Source: Arabidopsis thaliana
Lineage: Eukaryota > Streptophyta > Magnoliopsida > Brassicales > Brassicaceae
Length of the DNA: 64,000 nucleotides
Direction of reading: 5' to 3'
NCBI RefSeq assembly: GCF_000001735.4
Contig: NC_003070.9
Coordinates: 13,944,001-14,008,000, forward strand
The stretch's first letter is position 1, and every line of letters starts with the position of its first letter. The notes beneath the pieces are model-generated. The model did not search any database. It saw only the letters and a list, made by a program, of their open reading frames with translations, and was not told the DNA's origin. Positions 22,185 to 33,754 of the stretch are shown in pieces. A program made the translations under genes and the position numbers.

Positions 22185-23560
22185 GTGAGTTACAAAGTTT
22201 TATGGCTGAGTTACGAAGACATACATTCCTGAGATTACAAAAAGTGATTTTTTGAGAAAACGCCAACAATAATTAGATTACATATTCACATGCACACACC
22301 AATAATTAATATTCAAAATAATTCAAGTAAAACAAAATTTTCAAAATAATTAAAATTTTTATGTTTTGCTGTAGAATAATAACACGACACGGCTAGTCAC
22401 TTAGTGGTTTACCCGAGTGATGACAGCGACATGGCTTAGTTATGACTGAGCCCAGAAACCTTCAAATCCTCCACCGAGAACTTCGTATCTAGATTTACTT
22501 TAGAGTCATATCTTGTTGGCCGTTTCATCCTTCTTTGCGATCCTTCGTTGTTTCCGCATCTACCTGCACAACTCTACACCCTCTTTCGTCGGTGTTAAAT
22601 ACGTATTTGTGTTTCTTTACGCAAATACCAAAAACAACAATTATCGGAACAAGATCAACGATATCTCGAGAATGATGAAAGAAATTGAAGAAGAATAAGG
22701 ATGACGATGAGAAATTGGAAGTTCCAGTGATGTCAAAAACTCACGTGAAAAACTCAGGTGAAGAAGACGAGTTGAAAAAAAAGACATCTCGTATTTCTTT
22801 TGATGATGATGACATGGAATGTTGCATCAGACGTCATTTTTTTTAATTGATGAAGTGACAAGTACGCCAACAAAGGAACATGTAAATTTGCCTAAATAAA
22901 TTAGCCATCAAGCAACGCTATAACTCAGCCACAACATATATACTATCACAATTATTAAAAAATAAAAAAAAGGTCAGTTAATTCAGCCATTTAATGTTGT
23001 AACTCAACCGACAATCTTTAACTCAGCCATATCGTTTAATAAGTCGGACGTAATTGCATGCTATTATAGTAATTAATCTTTCGCTACTAAGTCAGCTATA
23101 ACAAGGCCGAGTTATCAGTTAATCAAGCTCTTTACTGCTGATTTATAACTGTCAAACATAAATCAGCGGTAACAACATCCCATAACTAACAGACAGCCAG
23201 AAATTGTTAACTCAGCCGTGTCGAGGAAATAACTCAGCTGTCGGGTAAAAACTCAGCCGTAACTTTGGCTGGGTTACGCTCGAGATTCTTATAACTTAGA
23301 CAAATTTCATTAACTCAGCCGTTACGTAGGCTGGGTTGTCTCATCACTCAGACAATTTTCATAAATCTGTCGTAACTATAGGCTGAGTTATACTTATAAG
23401 TCAGCCATTTTCTCTTACCTTAGCTATTTTTTCTTAAACTGCAATATACCGTAACTCAGCCGTAACTGCCACTGTATCGCTTTACGGCTGAGTTCATTAA
23501 TACACGTCAACGATTTCTAACGTGGCGACGCGGGTTTGCAGACGTGGCAGTGAATTCTCT
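22185..23560. repeat. AACTCAGCC motif array in both orientations
   Basis: At least fourteen copies of (GTT)AACTCAGCC(GTAAC) or its complement GGCTGAGTTA occur. They lie near 22203, 22431, 22921, 23021, 23211, 23231, 23250, 23268, 23311, 23330, 23381, 23450 and 23484, densest at 23200-23500. Head-to-tail and head-to-head pairs make many short hairpins (for example ACTCAGCCGTAACTTTGGCTGGGTTA near 23255). Best explained as the subterminal repeat region of an unrecognised DNA transposon. No transposase is visible, and the ORF at 22513-22698 has no recognisable product. Confidence 0.6.
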
Positions 23561-23735
23561 GTCATTACGTTTTTTCTTGTAACGTTTAATAGGGGCACGA
23601 TGCGTATACAAAATAGGACCAAAATATGATAGTAGTAAAATAATATTTTGTATGGTTCTGGTAAATACACCTAATTTCTATGACATTTGAGTAAATCTCC
23701 CAACTAATATAGCCCATATATCTTAACATAAATGC

Positions 23736-26700
23736 TTTTTTTTTTTGAATTGAATGTAAAATTTTATTGAACCAAAATCTTTTGTACAATAAAATTTTAG
23801 ATAGTGTGAAACGAAAAACAGAGTACTCGCGGTTATGTTGACCGAGTGGAGAACTAGAGCCTTAGGCCTTCCTCATAGTGAAGGTTCTTTGAAGTTTTGA
23901 GTGAGCTGATTCTATGCCGCACTGTTTTGTCGATGAGTTTGATTAGCCGAGCTTTTGGAGATGGATGCTCCCCGTGACGTACCCTCGCCAGATGTGATAG
24001 AGGGTACATTGAAAGCTGTACCGAAGTAGCAAGAGGATGAGTGTAGGGATGCTTGTACTGTGTAACAGTGCAATGAGCTGGTTCCAATCTGTCAAATAGT
24101 TGATCGTGATAAGACGTTGTGCTAAGTTCTTCCAAATGGCTGAGGAGTATGGGCAGTTGAAAAATACATAGTCCCTAGTTTCCTCCGTGTTATTGCGCAA
24201 GAAGCAATCGACCTGCAGCCATGTGTTCCACTTCTTGATTCGGTTTCCTGTCGCTAATCTGTTATGGATTCCAAGCAACAACAAAAAAAAGAATATTTAC
24301 GGGTCGAGTAGGAAAACCACACTCCTTTGAACCATATAACATTAGGGTAAGATACTCTCATGTTATTCCAAGTGTGCTTAGTGGAGAATTTAGCCTTGAA
24401 TTTATCTCCCTCAGCTCGCCACATAGAGATATCTTGCTCATTTGCTTGGATCCGTTGGCGAGTACTCTGTATCACGGCTTCTATCTTGTTTAGAAATTCT
24501 ACTCGGTGTCTACGGCGTCGTTGAGAGGTTAGAGCCGTTTCCACCATTGCGTCTAGTGGTAGGCCCATATCAATGGCTATACGAGGACCTATTTCATCAA
24601 TCAACCTGCCCAAAGGTGACTGGTTATCATACCAGAACGATGTTGAGGAGCCACTTTTCATTTCCACTTTTTGCATAGCTTTTGCACTTTCTCTGTAGTT
24701 GAGTATTTTTTTCCACATCCATGAACCTAAGCTAGAACTTTCTTTAACTGGTCAAAGTGACCCTTTTCTTATTAGATACTTCCACACCCATGTAACCCGC
24801 AAAGATTCTTGTTTGGATGTTATCTGCCATATCAACTTCAAGGAACTTACTTTATTTGCTTCACTCAGTGACTTAATTCCCAGTCCTCCCTCGCTTTGCG
24901 GCTTACAAATCTCTGTCCAAGCTATCTTTGCTTATCTGGAATTGAGGTCAGAACTAGCCGCACATAGCTTCTCAATTTCCTTTATGCAACTGTTTGGTAA
25001 TTAATAGGCAGAAATCCAGAAGTTTGTGATACTTACAAGAACTAACTTAATGAGAGTGAGACGACCTGCATAGGAGAGTGCTCTTGCAGTCCATGACCTT
25101 ATTTTTCAACTAATCTTTTCCAATAGGGGTGCGTAATCAGTTGTCGTCATTCGCTTAGTTAGCAGAGGCAGTCCTAAGTATCGAACTGGGAGTTGTCCTG
25201 TTTCAAAAAGAAAATTTGAAGTAATATGATCTCCTATCTGATCTAAGATGCCAGCAAAGTAAACCGTTGGTTTCTCCAAATTTTTCTTCAGCCCAAACTT
25301 ACTTGCAAATTCCTGAAACTTTTGTATAATACCCTCAACCAATCGCGCATGGCCATCAACAAACACCATGAGGTCATCAGCAAAGCATAACTGTGTTAAA
25401 CAAATGCTTTTTCACTTTGGATGGTAGGCAATGGTTCTATTTACCGCAGCCTGGTTGATTAAGTGTGACATAACATTCATGTAGCTGACAAACAAGTAAG
25501 GGGAGAGAGCACATCATTATCGTAGTGTCTAGAACTGTTGAAAAACCTATCTAACTCACCATTCACTTGTACAGAGAAAGTGGTTGTGGTGATATATAAT
25601 TTGATCGAATGAATAAATTTACTCAAAATATTTAGTGCCGCAAGAGTGTTCAGCAAGAAATCCCATTGCACTGAATCAACATCCTTATATATGTTTATCT
25701 TCATAGCACAACGGAGACAAACCGATACTTTATGATAATCTTTGACGATTTCTGTTGCCAACGGTACATTTTCTGTCAACAACATTTCCTTAACAAAAGC
25801 TTATTGGTTTTGCAAAATAAATCTCGGCTGTAAACACTTTAGTCTATTTGCAAGGATTTTTGAAATGACCTTATAAATCACATTGCAACACGAGATCAGA
25901 CGATAGTCTTTCATCTCAGCAGCTACTTCTTTCTTCGGTATTAATGGTAAGATTGTCGTCTTCAATCCTTTCGGGAGAAAACCAGTGGTGAAGAATGATT
26001 GAACTACAGCTACAAAATCATTGCCAACGATAGATCAAGTAGCTTGAAAAATTTTCTTGTGTAACCGTTAGGTACTGGATCTTTGTTGTTTGGCATTGCA
26101 AACAAAACGTTTGGTATTTCTTCCCCTGATACTGTCTGTGTAAGCATTGCTTGGTCTGTTTCTAGGCAGCAAAATGGCATGAGATTTCTCAAAGCTTCTA
26201 GTGTCATACCTACAAAATCACTCAGTTGAGTATTGAGAAACGCCTTAAAGAATCTCTCATCCTCTTCTTCGATTCATTCACTCGTCTGCAAAATTTTGCC
26301 ATTTAGTCCTCTTAGTTGCCGAATAGAATTTTGCATTTTCTGAATGTGTGCAGCTTTGTGGAAGAATGGGTTGTTCTGATCACCTACATTCATCCAATGA
26401 AGCGTAGATTTCTGCTTTATATAGCCTTCCTCCAAATCAGCGAGATACTACCAATTTGTGTGAGCTATAGATTCTTCTTGGATCGTTTGTAGCGTTGGAT
26501 GCGCTAATGTGTTAGCTTGTTTGGCACATAGATTATCATAAGCCTCACGAGTCCTCTTTAGAAGGTCTCCCAGTTTCTCCTTACCTAGAGATCGCAAGCT
26601 TGGTTTCAGAGTCTTTAACTTCTTCGGAAATCGATGTAGTGCTGAAGTAGAAGGGAAAAGGGGATGTGTGGTTGTCCATTGGTCTTCTACTACAGACTGA

Positions 26701-27459
26701 AATTCGGCAATCTTCATTAGTACATTGACAAATTTAAAGGGCTTTCGGCCCCCTCGTGCTATAGGTTCAAGGTTTATCCAACCCCGAGCATGGTCTGAGC
26801 AGCCACCCGACTCAAATACACTATAAAAATGTGGAAAAACATCACACCATACTTCATTAACCAAAACACGGTCTAATTTTTTTCCAAATAAGACCCTCCT
26901 CCCTCTTGTTACACCACGTAAATAAGGGACCATGATATCCAAGATTAGTTATGGAACAATGTCGTATAATTTCCTGGAAATCTCTCATCCCCGCATAATT
27001 GATTTGTGTACTGTCAAAATTTGAGTGCTCACTTCCATCAAGGATCTCATTGAAATCTCTCCAAATCATCCATGGTTTATTTCTAAACAATGGTGAATCA
27101 TGATGATAACATATATCCTCCCAAAGTGTTTTTCTTTCCTCTGCAAAATTGATGCATAAACGAAAGTACAGAAAAATTCATTTTCTCCTCCTTCCAACAA
27201 AACAGAACAAGTGATCATTTGACTGCTCTTTCTCTCCAAACTACCGAAATGCGGCCTAACCGGTGTGATTCATAATTTTTCATAGATTACCAACCCTAAA
27301 AAGTTAATGACATAATACCAGATGCCTGAACTTCCTTGACCCTCGTCTCTAAAAGACAATCAAACTACAGGGGAGCTTGTATTTAGACCGCGAATATTCC
27401 AAAACAAACTCGACGTCTAATGTTTTTGTTCTGACCCCTTTTACTCGAAACACTAGGCA
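23736..27459 (-). pseudogene. LINE (non-LTR retrotransposon) ORF2: endonuclease, RT, zf-RVT
   Basis: The minus-strand order matches a plant L1-type ORF2. Endonuclease is at 27450-26800 (CLLETRVKE, SSQMITCSVLLEGGENEFF, PWMIWRDFNEILDGSEHSNF, LGYHGPLFTWCNKREEGL, KKLDRVLVNEVW, CSDHARGWI). A linker with helices follows at 26750-26450. Then comes RT (ALRNLMPFCC at 26200; ILPLIPKKEV-like and DYRLISCCNVIYKVISKILANRL near 25960-25830; CFADDLMVFVDGHA with the catalytic FADD at 25380; LGLPLLTKRM at 25170). The zinc-binding zf-RVT region lies at 24284-23943 (IHNRLATGNRIKKWN, CFLRNNTEETRDYVFFNCPYS). Many frameshifts and stops occur. The 3' end has AATAAA signals and an 11-A tail (plus-strand T run, 23736-23746). 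Its ORF1 lies beyond the CACTA insertion. Confidence 0.9.
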
Positions 27460-27996
27460 TGCACTACAAGAAAACAAGCATTTGCGATTCCAAAAACAGT
27501 CACCAGATGGTCGCAAACACCTTTGTAAAGGCTACTTTGGGTCTACTTTGGGAAAAACGGTCGCAAAATGTATCAGAACTAATATAGTCGCCTATTTGTG
27601 ACGATCTCCTGACCATAAATAAAAGTTGTTAATACGCGACTAATATGTGACACCGTTATAAGTTACTAAATTACTCTTTTCTGACTAAAATGCAACTAGT
27701 TTTGTGCGTCGGCGGAAAAAAGAACCGTGGTCCCAAAGTACTCGCAAATGACTATTGGTTTTCTTGCGACTAATTGTAGACTCTTTTTGCTGTCGCATTT
27801 AAGTCTTGTATTTGTAACTATTTAACCTCGAATTTAGTCACACTGTTGTAATTGGTTTGGTCACAATTTGGTGACATCTTTTGGCTAATCATAAACCTAA
27901 TTAATTACCAAATTTGAAACTCTAGTAATCACTATCCAAATCAGTATCCAATCACAAAGATTAAAAAGGCATCATACGAAAATAACTTAGCAATAT

Positions 27997-30026
27997 TGTA
28001 ACGACCGCGTCCCGCGTTCATAAAGAGGCCAGGTTGTTTTAGGAGAAAACTAGACCATGGTCAAGAAACGGACTAAAATACTTAGTCGGAAAGTTCAAGC
28101 TGAACCAGCTAGGCGAGCTGGACAAGCTAGGATGAACTAGCTAGCTAAGCTAGGTGAGCTAAACCAGCTGGAAGACTAGCTAGCTCAGCTAGGTGAGCTG
28201 AGCGACAGCTCGATTGAGCTCAGTGAGCTGATCGTGTACTGACCCAGCTGGGTGGTCCGGTCAGCTAACACTCGAGCTGGTGGACTGTGGTAGCTCACGG
28301 GGGAAGAGGTGTCTCGGCCAAAAGGTGTAAGGTCGAGCGGGTACCAACGAACGGTTGCATCGCCCAAAGGATGCAAGGAACAGATGTGACCTTTCGAAAG
28401 GATGCAGAAAGGATGCAAGGAACGGATGTGACCTTTCAGAAGGGTGCAAGGAACGGATGTAATGCTTCGGGAAGCATCCATTCGCCCCCTATATAAGGGA
28501 GGACGCCCAAGGCATCTCACAATAATCTCACATCATCTCACAACATCCAAAACACCATAAATCATTCTTAAAGGAGTCCCAACACATCCTAGAGTTGTTG
28601 GTCGGAAAGCGGGTGCGGCTCGGCGAGTATAACTCGACCGAACTGATGCGCATGCTACCTCCCGGTCCAACGGTTCGATGGAGTGTAGAGGATGGAGAGG
28701 GTAGACAGTTCGTCTTAAAGACGAATCGGATCTGGTAGACCGATCGTTGGAACGGATCGGCCAGAGCGATCGTCAGACGGATCGGATTGGCCAGACGGAT
28801 CGGACAGACCGATCGTCGGACGGGTCGGATGGGACAGGCCGATCGTCTGACGGAACCGGTCGGACAGACCGATCGTCGGATGGGATGGATCGAGAAAAGT
28901 GTTCGAGGAAGCACAAGGATAAGTGCATCTGAACACACCCAAGGGTCGCCCATGGATGCAATCTTACCGATAAAGGGAGAAAGCACCAAGAATGGGTAAG
29001 GAACGTGATTCACCATATAGGATCAACATCGCGGTCGCCTTCATGTATCTATCTCCTCAGCCATGGTGAAACCGATCAGAGATCGGTAAGACCAAAGGGT
29101 GACTCGACGGATAACCAACGGGAAAGTCCACGGTGGGAACCGATGGACAAAACGGATGTTGGACCCGCGAGCAAACCTAAGGCCGACGGAAGAAAGATTT
29201 CATGGGCTAGCCTACGATGATCCAGTGGATGCGGACCCTTGGGTGTGATAAGGATATCGTTCGGACCGCATGGATGGATCATTAAGCTGAAAGCTTTATC
29301 GACCACCATGGACCGGACGGGTAAACGGTTAGTAAACCGTGGGCGGTCGTAATGTTAAACGACCGGAACGGAAACATGGATGGTTCGATAAGCCGAGGGC
29401 TCAATCGTCCACCATGTAGCCGGAGGGGCGTACGTTTTGGAGAACGAATGGACCAATAAGCCAAGAGCTTGATTCGGCCATCGTGAACCAAGGGAATCGT
29501 ACGATCCCCGATCTCTATTGTTGTACTTAGACCAGTGGGGTTGGTTGGTTGTATGGCTAAGTAACGATAGGGATTGGTTCATCAATTCACGACCGATGAC
29601 GAGTCGTTGAACGAATGGAGTAAGGCGATAAACGGGCTAAGGAATCAAATCCGCATATTGGCCAAAGTATGTAACGATCTAGCTTATTTGTTAAGATAGA
29701 CGTTTGGTAATTGACCGTGAAAGTAGGATAAAGGAATATGCGATTGTTTGGCTTAGAATGGTTAGCGAACATATGCATGTCTTGACCGAGTAAAGGATCG
29801 ATCTAAGTCTAAGGGACAAAGACGATGAAACCGGTACAAGAGTTGGTTAGAATTAAACCAAGGTTAGAAAGACTTCCGCTGTGTAATAAGAGAGCGATAA
29901 TAGAATTTAGCCTCGTAAAGGCAATTCTATGTTGAATCGCGAAAAATTAAGAGGTTCGGCCGGGAAGAGGCGTGAACTTGAGTACAACGTCGCCGGACGC
30001 CGAGACGTCCGGGACGGGGTCTCACA
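27997..30026 (+). repeat. Solo LTR (2030 bp) with perfect 5-bp target duplication
   Basis: It starts TGTAACGACC and ends GTCTCACA. The flanking pentamer AATAT is identical on both sides (27992-27996 and 30027-30031), with no internal retrotransposon sequence between, so this is a solo LTR from LTR-LTR recombination. A strong TATA box CCTATATAAGGG at about 28489-28500 gives plus orientation. The first 200 bases are rich in AGCT palindromes, as in the LTR at 3031-4204, which suggests a related Ty3/gypsy family. ORFs within it have no recognised product. Confidence 0.92.
28738..28890 (+). repeat. GATCG-rich imperfect tandem repeats inside the solo LTR
   Basis: Units close to GACAGACCGATCGTCGGACG recur about five to six times with variation (GGCCAGAGCGATCGTCAGACG, GGACAGGCCGATCGTCTGACG and so on). 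Each contains the palindrome CGATCG. It lies downstream of the TATA box, so within the transcribed part of the LTR. Confidence 0.75.
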
Positions 30027-30099
30027 AATATCATCCTAAACAGACAAAAGATTATCATCCTACAATATAAGTTTACAACATAACAATATATGAAAAGAA

Positions 30100-32430
30100 G
30101 TTCATGAGTTTAAGGTTGCGTTAGACAAAGGGGATGAGATTGGTTTGGTCCCTTCTGGTATGGTGGCTGCAAGTATGGTGCATGCTGGTGTGGTGCCTAT
30201 TGGTATGGTGTTGGTGGCTGCTGGTGTGGTGCATGTTGGTATGGTATTGGTGGCTACAGGTATGGTCGCAGGTGGTGTAGAAGAGGCCAGAAAAGCTGCT
30301 AATTATGGTTATTTATCTTTCATGTACAAAACAAGCATTGCCAATCCTGAGATCCGCATATGCGATTGTTGTGCTCTTCGTCCCGTCTTGTATTCTCAGT
30401 GTCGTGCTCAGCTATCTTGCGGCGTAGTTGTTCTTGAAGTTCCACAACTATTGATGAAAAAGACCTCGCATAACATTCTTTCCTTTTCCCGTTGCCATGT
30501 GTACGCAGAAGTGATCCAAGCCAAAATGATTGCCCTTTTGATCTTTTTGAATACACTAAAACAAAGAGAAACAAAAGCAAAGATAATCAACATCAGGAGG
30601 CAGACTAACAACAAAGTACTAAAAACAGATAATGCTATGATGCGATATAAAGTGAATGATTCACAAACAAATATAATAATATGCTAAGCAAAATAAATAC
30701 ATTAAGGGTGTCATAGACACTATACCTGGAGAAAGATCTCATTTTTATCATCAATGTTGAGGTCACGATGAGTTGACAGTTCAGAGGAATTCATTGAAGT
30801 TTTTGGACCATCATCGTCTATTTCTGTTAGTTTCTCTTCACATGCCTTCTTATAAACCTCAGCTACTTTTTCAGCTTTTGCATCAACAAATGACCCGTCC
30901 GCTCGAGTATGTGTTTTCATAAACACTTCCCCAAGTGATACATGGCGCCCATATAGTTCCTCCTATAATGAAATTGAAACACATTAAAAACATGTAACTA
31001 ATATATGAAAATAGTGTATTGTTTGGATGAAAATTAGAGGAATGTTACCAATTCTTCGTGAACTTGCACAAACGATTTCTGACTGGATATATTTCTGTGG
31101 GGACCAAGACCGCCACGATCGGAGTTTCTGAACTGTGAAGCACTTTCACTCCTCACCGTTGCACGACTAGTGTTCCAATGAACCCACATCTGATCCTAAA
31201 GTTTACCACGAATCCAAAGAGATTGTACACCACTCCGCTTAGCTTGACTAACAATGCCCTTCATCCATTTCTGGGATATCACTTCGAACCCCTCTCTAAC
31301 AGCCTCAGTAAGCTCATGATCCCAATAGAACATCAGCTACATAGTACAAATTAAAGAGATAAGTTAGCACGGATACTTAGTAAATGAGTAACAATAAAAA
31401 TTTGAAAGATAAATTGAAAATATTACTGCAAAACTCCTTAAATATCTCTCTCGGATGTTAACATGAGTAACTTTCCAACTGAAGTATGAACCATCAAATT
31501 TTCTCCTAAATACTCTAGCAATCGCTGAGATAGTTTACCTTTATGCATGTTAAACCTGTAAAAAAAACAGAGAACTAGTCTCTATAAAGAGTCAAACTAT
31601 AGCAATGCACAATCACAAATACAAGAAAAATATGCATCTCTAGCAGTGCTCAATCACAAATACAAGAACTATAGTAACTAGAGAGTGCTCTAAACTCTAC
31701 CTCAATCACAATCACAAATCACAGATCAATCTCTAGCAGTGCTCTAAACACATCACCAATAAGAAGAAAAGGAGAGAGAGAGATTGAGAAAGAGAAAAAT
31801 TATCAGAGAGTTTCAACGCCTGGGATAGGAACCTTGGACAAAACATGTACCAGTTGTCGGCCTGAAAGATTAAGCAAACCATCTAACAGCTCTTGGTAGT
31901 CTTGGTCTGGATTTTTTTCTTCATCATCTTCTTGGATTGGTATGTCGTTGTCGTCGTCATCTGTTTCTTTCGTCATTTTGAGGAGCAAGAGGCGGTTGTT
32001 GAATAAAAGGAGACGATGGTTGAGGAGCAGGAAGAGGTTGTGACCTCGTCGGGTAGTGGGATGGAAGACTTCTATGAGATTGGGTCTCATACTGTGTCTC
32101 TGATGGATTAGAGGAGTGAGAAGACACTCCGACACCACTCCTTCCCCCTCTGCTCCCACCTCCGCGACTATTATTCAAAGTTTGACTCACACTTGGATTT
32201 GATGGAGGCTGAACAAAGCCACCGCTTGGATCCAGATGATCGGGACTTAAGCCTCTGCTTGGATTCAGAGGTTTTGCCATTTTACACCTACCAGTGGTTG
32301 GATTCGGAGGATTCCGACGATTCACCCTCTGACTCCTACTACATATTGCCTTCGTCGGATCCGGACCAGTGAAGACCCTCAACCTGATTGAGATTTGCCA
32401 CAACGACCCCTTGTAGACTTTTGGCGTCAT
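30100..32430 (-). pseudogene. Ptta/En/Spm (Transposase_24-type) gene of the CACTA element
   Basis: The minus-strand N-terminal region (32430-31803) is low-complexity, rich in P, S, R and Q (SRGLSPDHLDPSGGF, GGGSRGGRSGVG, PLPAPQPSSPFIQQPP). After intron-like gaps the conserved part follows: WVHWNTSRATVRSESASQF at about 31190, GLGPHRNISSQKSFVQVHEE near 31100-31050, then EVFMKTHTRADGSFVDAKAE and KVAEVYKKACEEKLTE, ending NEIFLQV at 30720. This is the signature of the Transposase_24 family found in plant CACTA/En-Spm elements (TNPA-like, probably DNA-binding). A repetitive H/T/N-rich tail may follow near 30290-30120. Frame breaks at 31600-31200 make an intact product unlikely. Confidence 0.75.
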
Positions 32431-32761
32431 TAGATCGAGGAGACATTGAGAAGAGATCGAGGAGAGATTGAGAAGAGATTGAGAAGAGAAATCGATTTGA
32501 GAAGAGAAGAGAGTTGAGAGCTTTTTAGAGTGAAACCCTAAATCAAGAAAGAGAAGCGCTGCGTTATGAAAAATTGATTAAGTGTTTTGTACATAGTAAT
32601 TAACAAAGAGGAATCCCTCAATCGGTCGCAAACGAGTCACAACAAAAACAAAATTGGAGGCAAATTTTACGGCCCAAACCAAAGCCCAAATCCATTAATA
32701 TATATATATATAGGGTCAAAACTCACCGCCTAAAATAAAAGCCCAAAATTCACCACTAAAA

Positions 32762-33525
32762 ATCGCGAGTATCAAATGAGTCCGAATATAGTCGCAAATT
32801 GTTACTCTCTTGTGACTCTAATGTTTAAGTCACAAATTATTTTTTTGGATTCTAGGCATTACAGATCAATACTATTGATACCAATCACTAAAAAATAATC
32901 ATAATTGTATTGTAGAGTATCCCTATTAGTATAAGAGTTTAAAACATTTATTTGATAACTTTGTTTTGAATTTTGTTTTAAAATTCAATCCTTCTTCTAA
33001 ACCAACATGTTTAACTTAAGACTGGTTTAGAATTAATAATATTATTGTGTTCAAACGATATGATTTAAAACTTTTAGAAACTTATAATGATTGTGTTTTA
33101 TTCAATCAATGTACATATTTATATATATATATATATACATATATAACATTCTCTAAGGTGATTTATTGAATTCAAAAAATCATGAGTATCAAATGAGTCC
33201 GAATATAGTCGCAAATTGTTACTGTCTTGTGACTTTAATGTTTAAGTAACAGATTTGTTTTTGGATTTTTGGCATTACTGATCAAAATTATTGATACCAA
33301 TCACTAAAAAACAAACATAAGTGTATTCTAGGGTATCCCTAGTAGTATAATAGTTTAAAACATTGATTTGATGACTTTGTTTTGCAATTTACAAAACATC
33401 CAATCCTTCTTCTAAAACAACATGTTAAACTTAAGAATGATTTAGAATTAGTGATACTATTGTGTTCAAACAATGTGATTTAAAGCTTTTAGAAACTTAC
33501 AATGATTGAGTTTTATTCAAAACTA
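32762..33525. repeat. 417-bp tandem duplication in the CACTA right arm
   Basis: The segment starting GAGTATCAAATGAGTCCGAA at 32767 recurs at 33184, and similarity continues for most of the unit (for example the GTATTsTAGrGTATCCCTAsTAGTATAA motif at about 32910 and 33323, and TTTAGAAACTTAyAATGATTG at about 33075 and 33488). Divergence is roughly ten percent or more by eye. A (TA)n run at 33117-33143 sits in the first copy only. Confidence 0.8.
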
Positions 33526-33754
33526 AACTTAGACTTTAGTATAAAATTATATTAAGATGATTAATGTTGTGACTTAATATTTAGTTGCAATTAAGTGTTT
33601 AATTGTGACTCTGGTTGCTAAAACGTCTCCAAGTGAGATCGTTTTGCGACTTTTGTTTTATAGACGGAAATGAGTCGTATTCAAGTCGTGAAATAGAGAC
33701 TATATTGTGACTATTTTTTGGCATCCTAAAATTGCGACGTATTTGCTTCGGTCT

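Larger units (their letters stand above)
27462..33740. mobile_element. CACTA (En/Spm) DNA transposon, nested in the LINE
   Basis: The left end reads CACTACAAGAAAACAAGCAT, the canonical plant CACTA terminus, preceded by ATG as the 3-bp target candidate. Both ends carry many (G)TCGCA / TGCGAC / GTGAC subterminal motifs (27480-27800 and 32600-33740). The right end is degraded: sequence near 33700-33740 (TTTTTTGGCATCC...TTTGCTT) resembles the complement of the left terminus, but the final CTTGTAGTG is lost. Inside are one Transposase_24-type gene and a solo LTR; no TNP2-type transposase is seen, so the element is non-autonomous. It separates LINE ORF2 from ORF1. Confidence 0.82.

Noticed and set aside
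22185-23560. CRISPR-like repeat array
   Set aside because: The short motifs occur in both orientations at irregular spacing in a plant genome; no uniform spacers and no cas genes.
28185-29585. Multiple overlapping ORFs on both strands
   Set aside because: All lie inside a solo LTR with a well-defined TSD; no domain motifs and no consistent codon pattern.
30145-30687. Plus-strand 180-residue ORF with repeated GMV/VV phrases
   Set aside because: It overlaps the 3' part of the minus-strand Transposase_24 gene; the repetitiveness comes from a GGTGTGGTG-type simple repeat.
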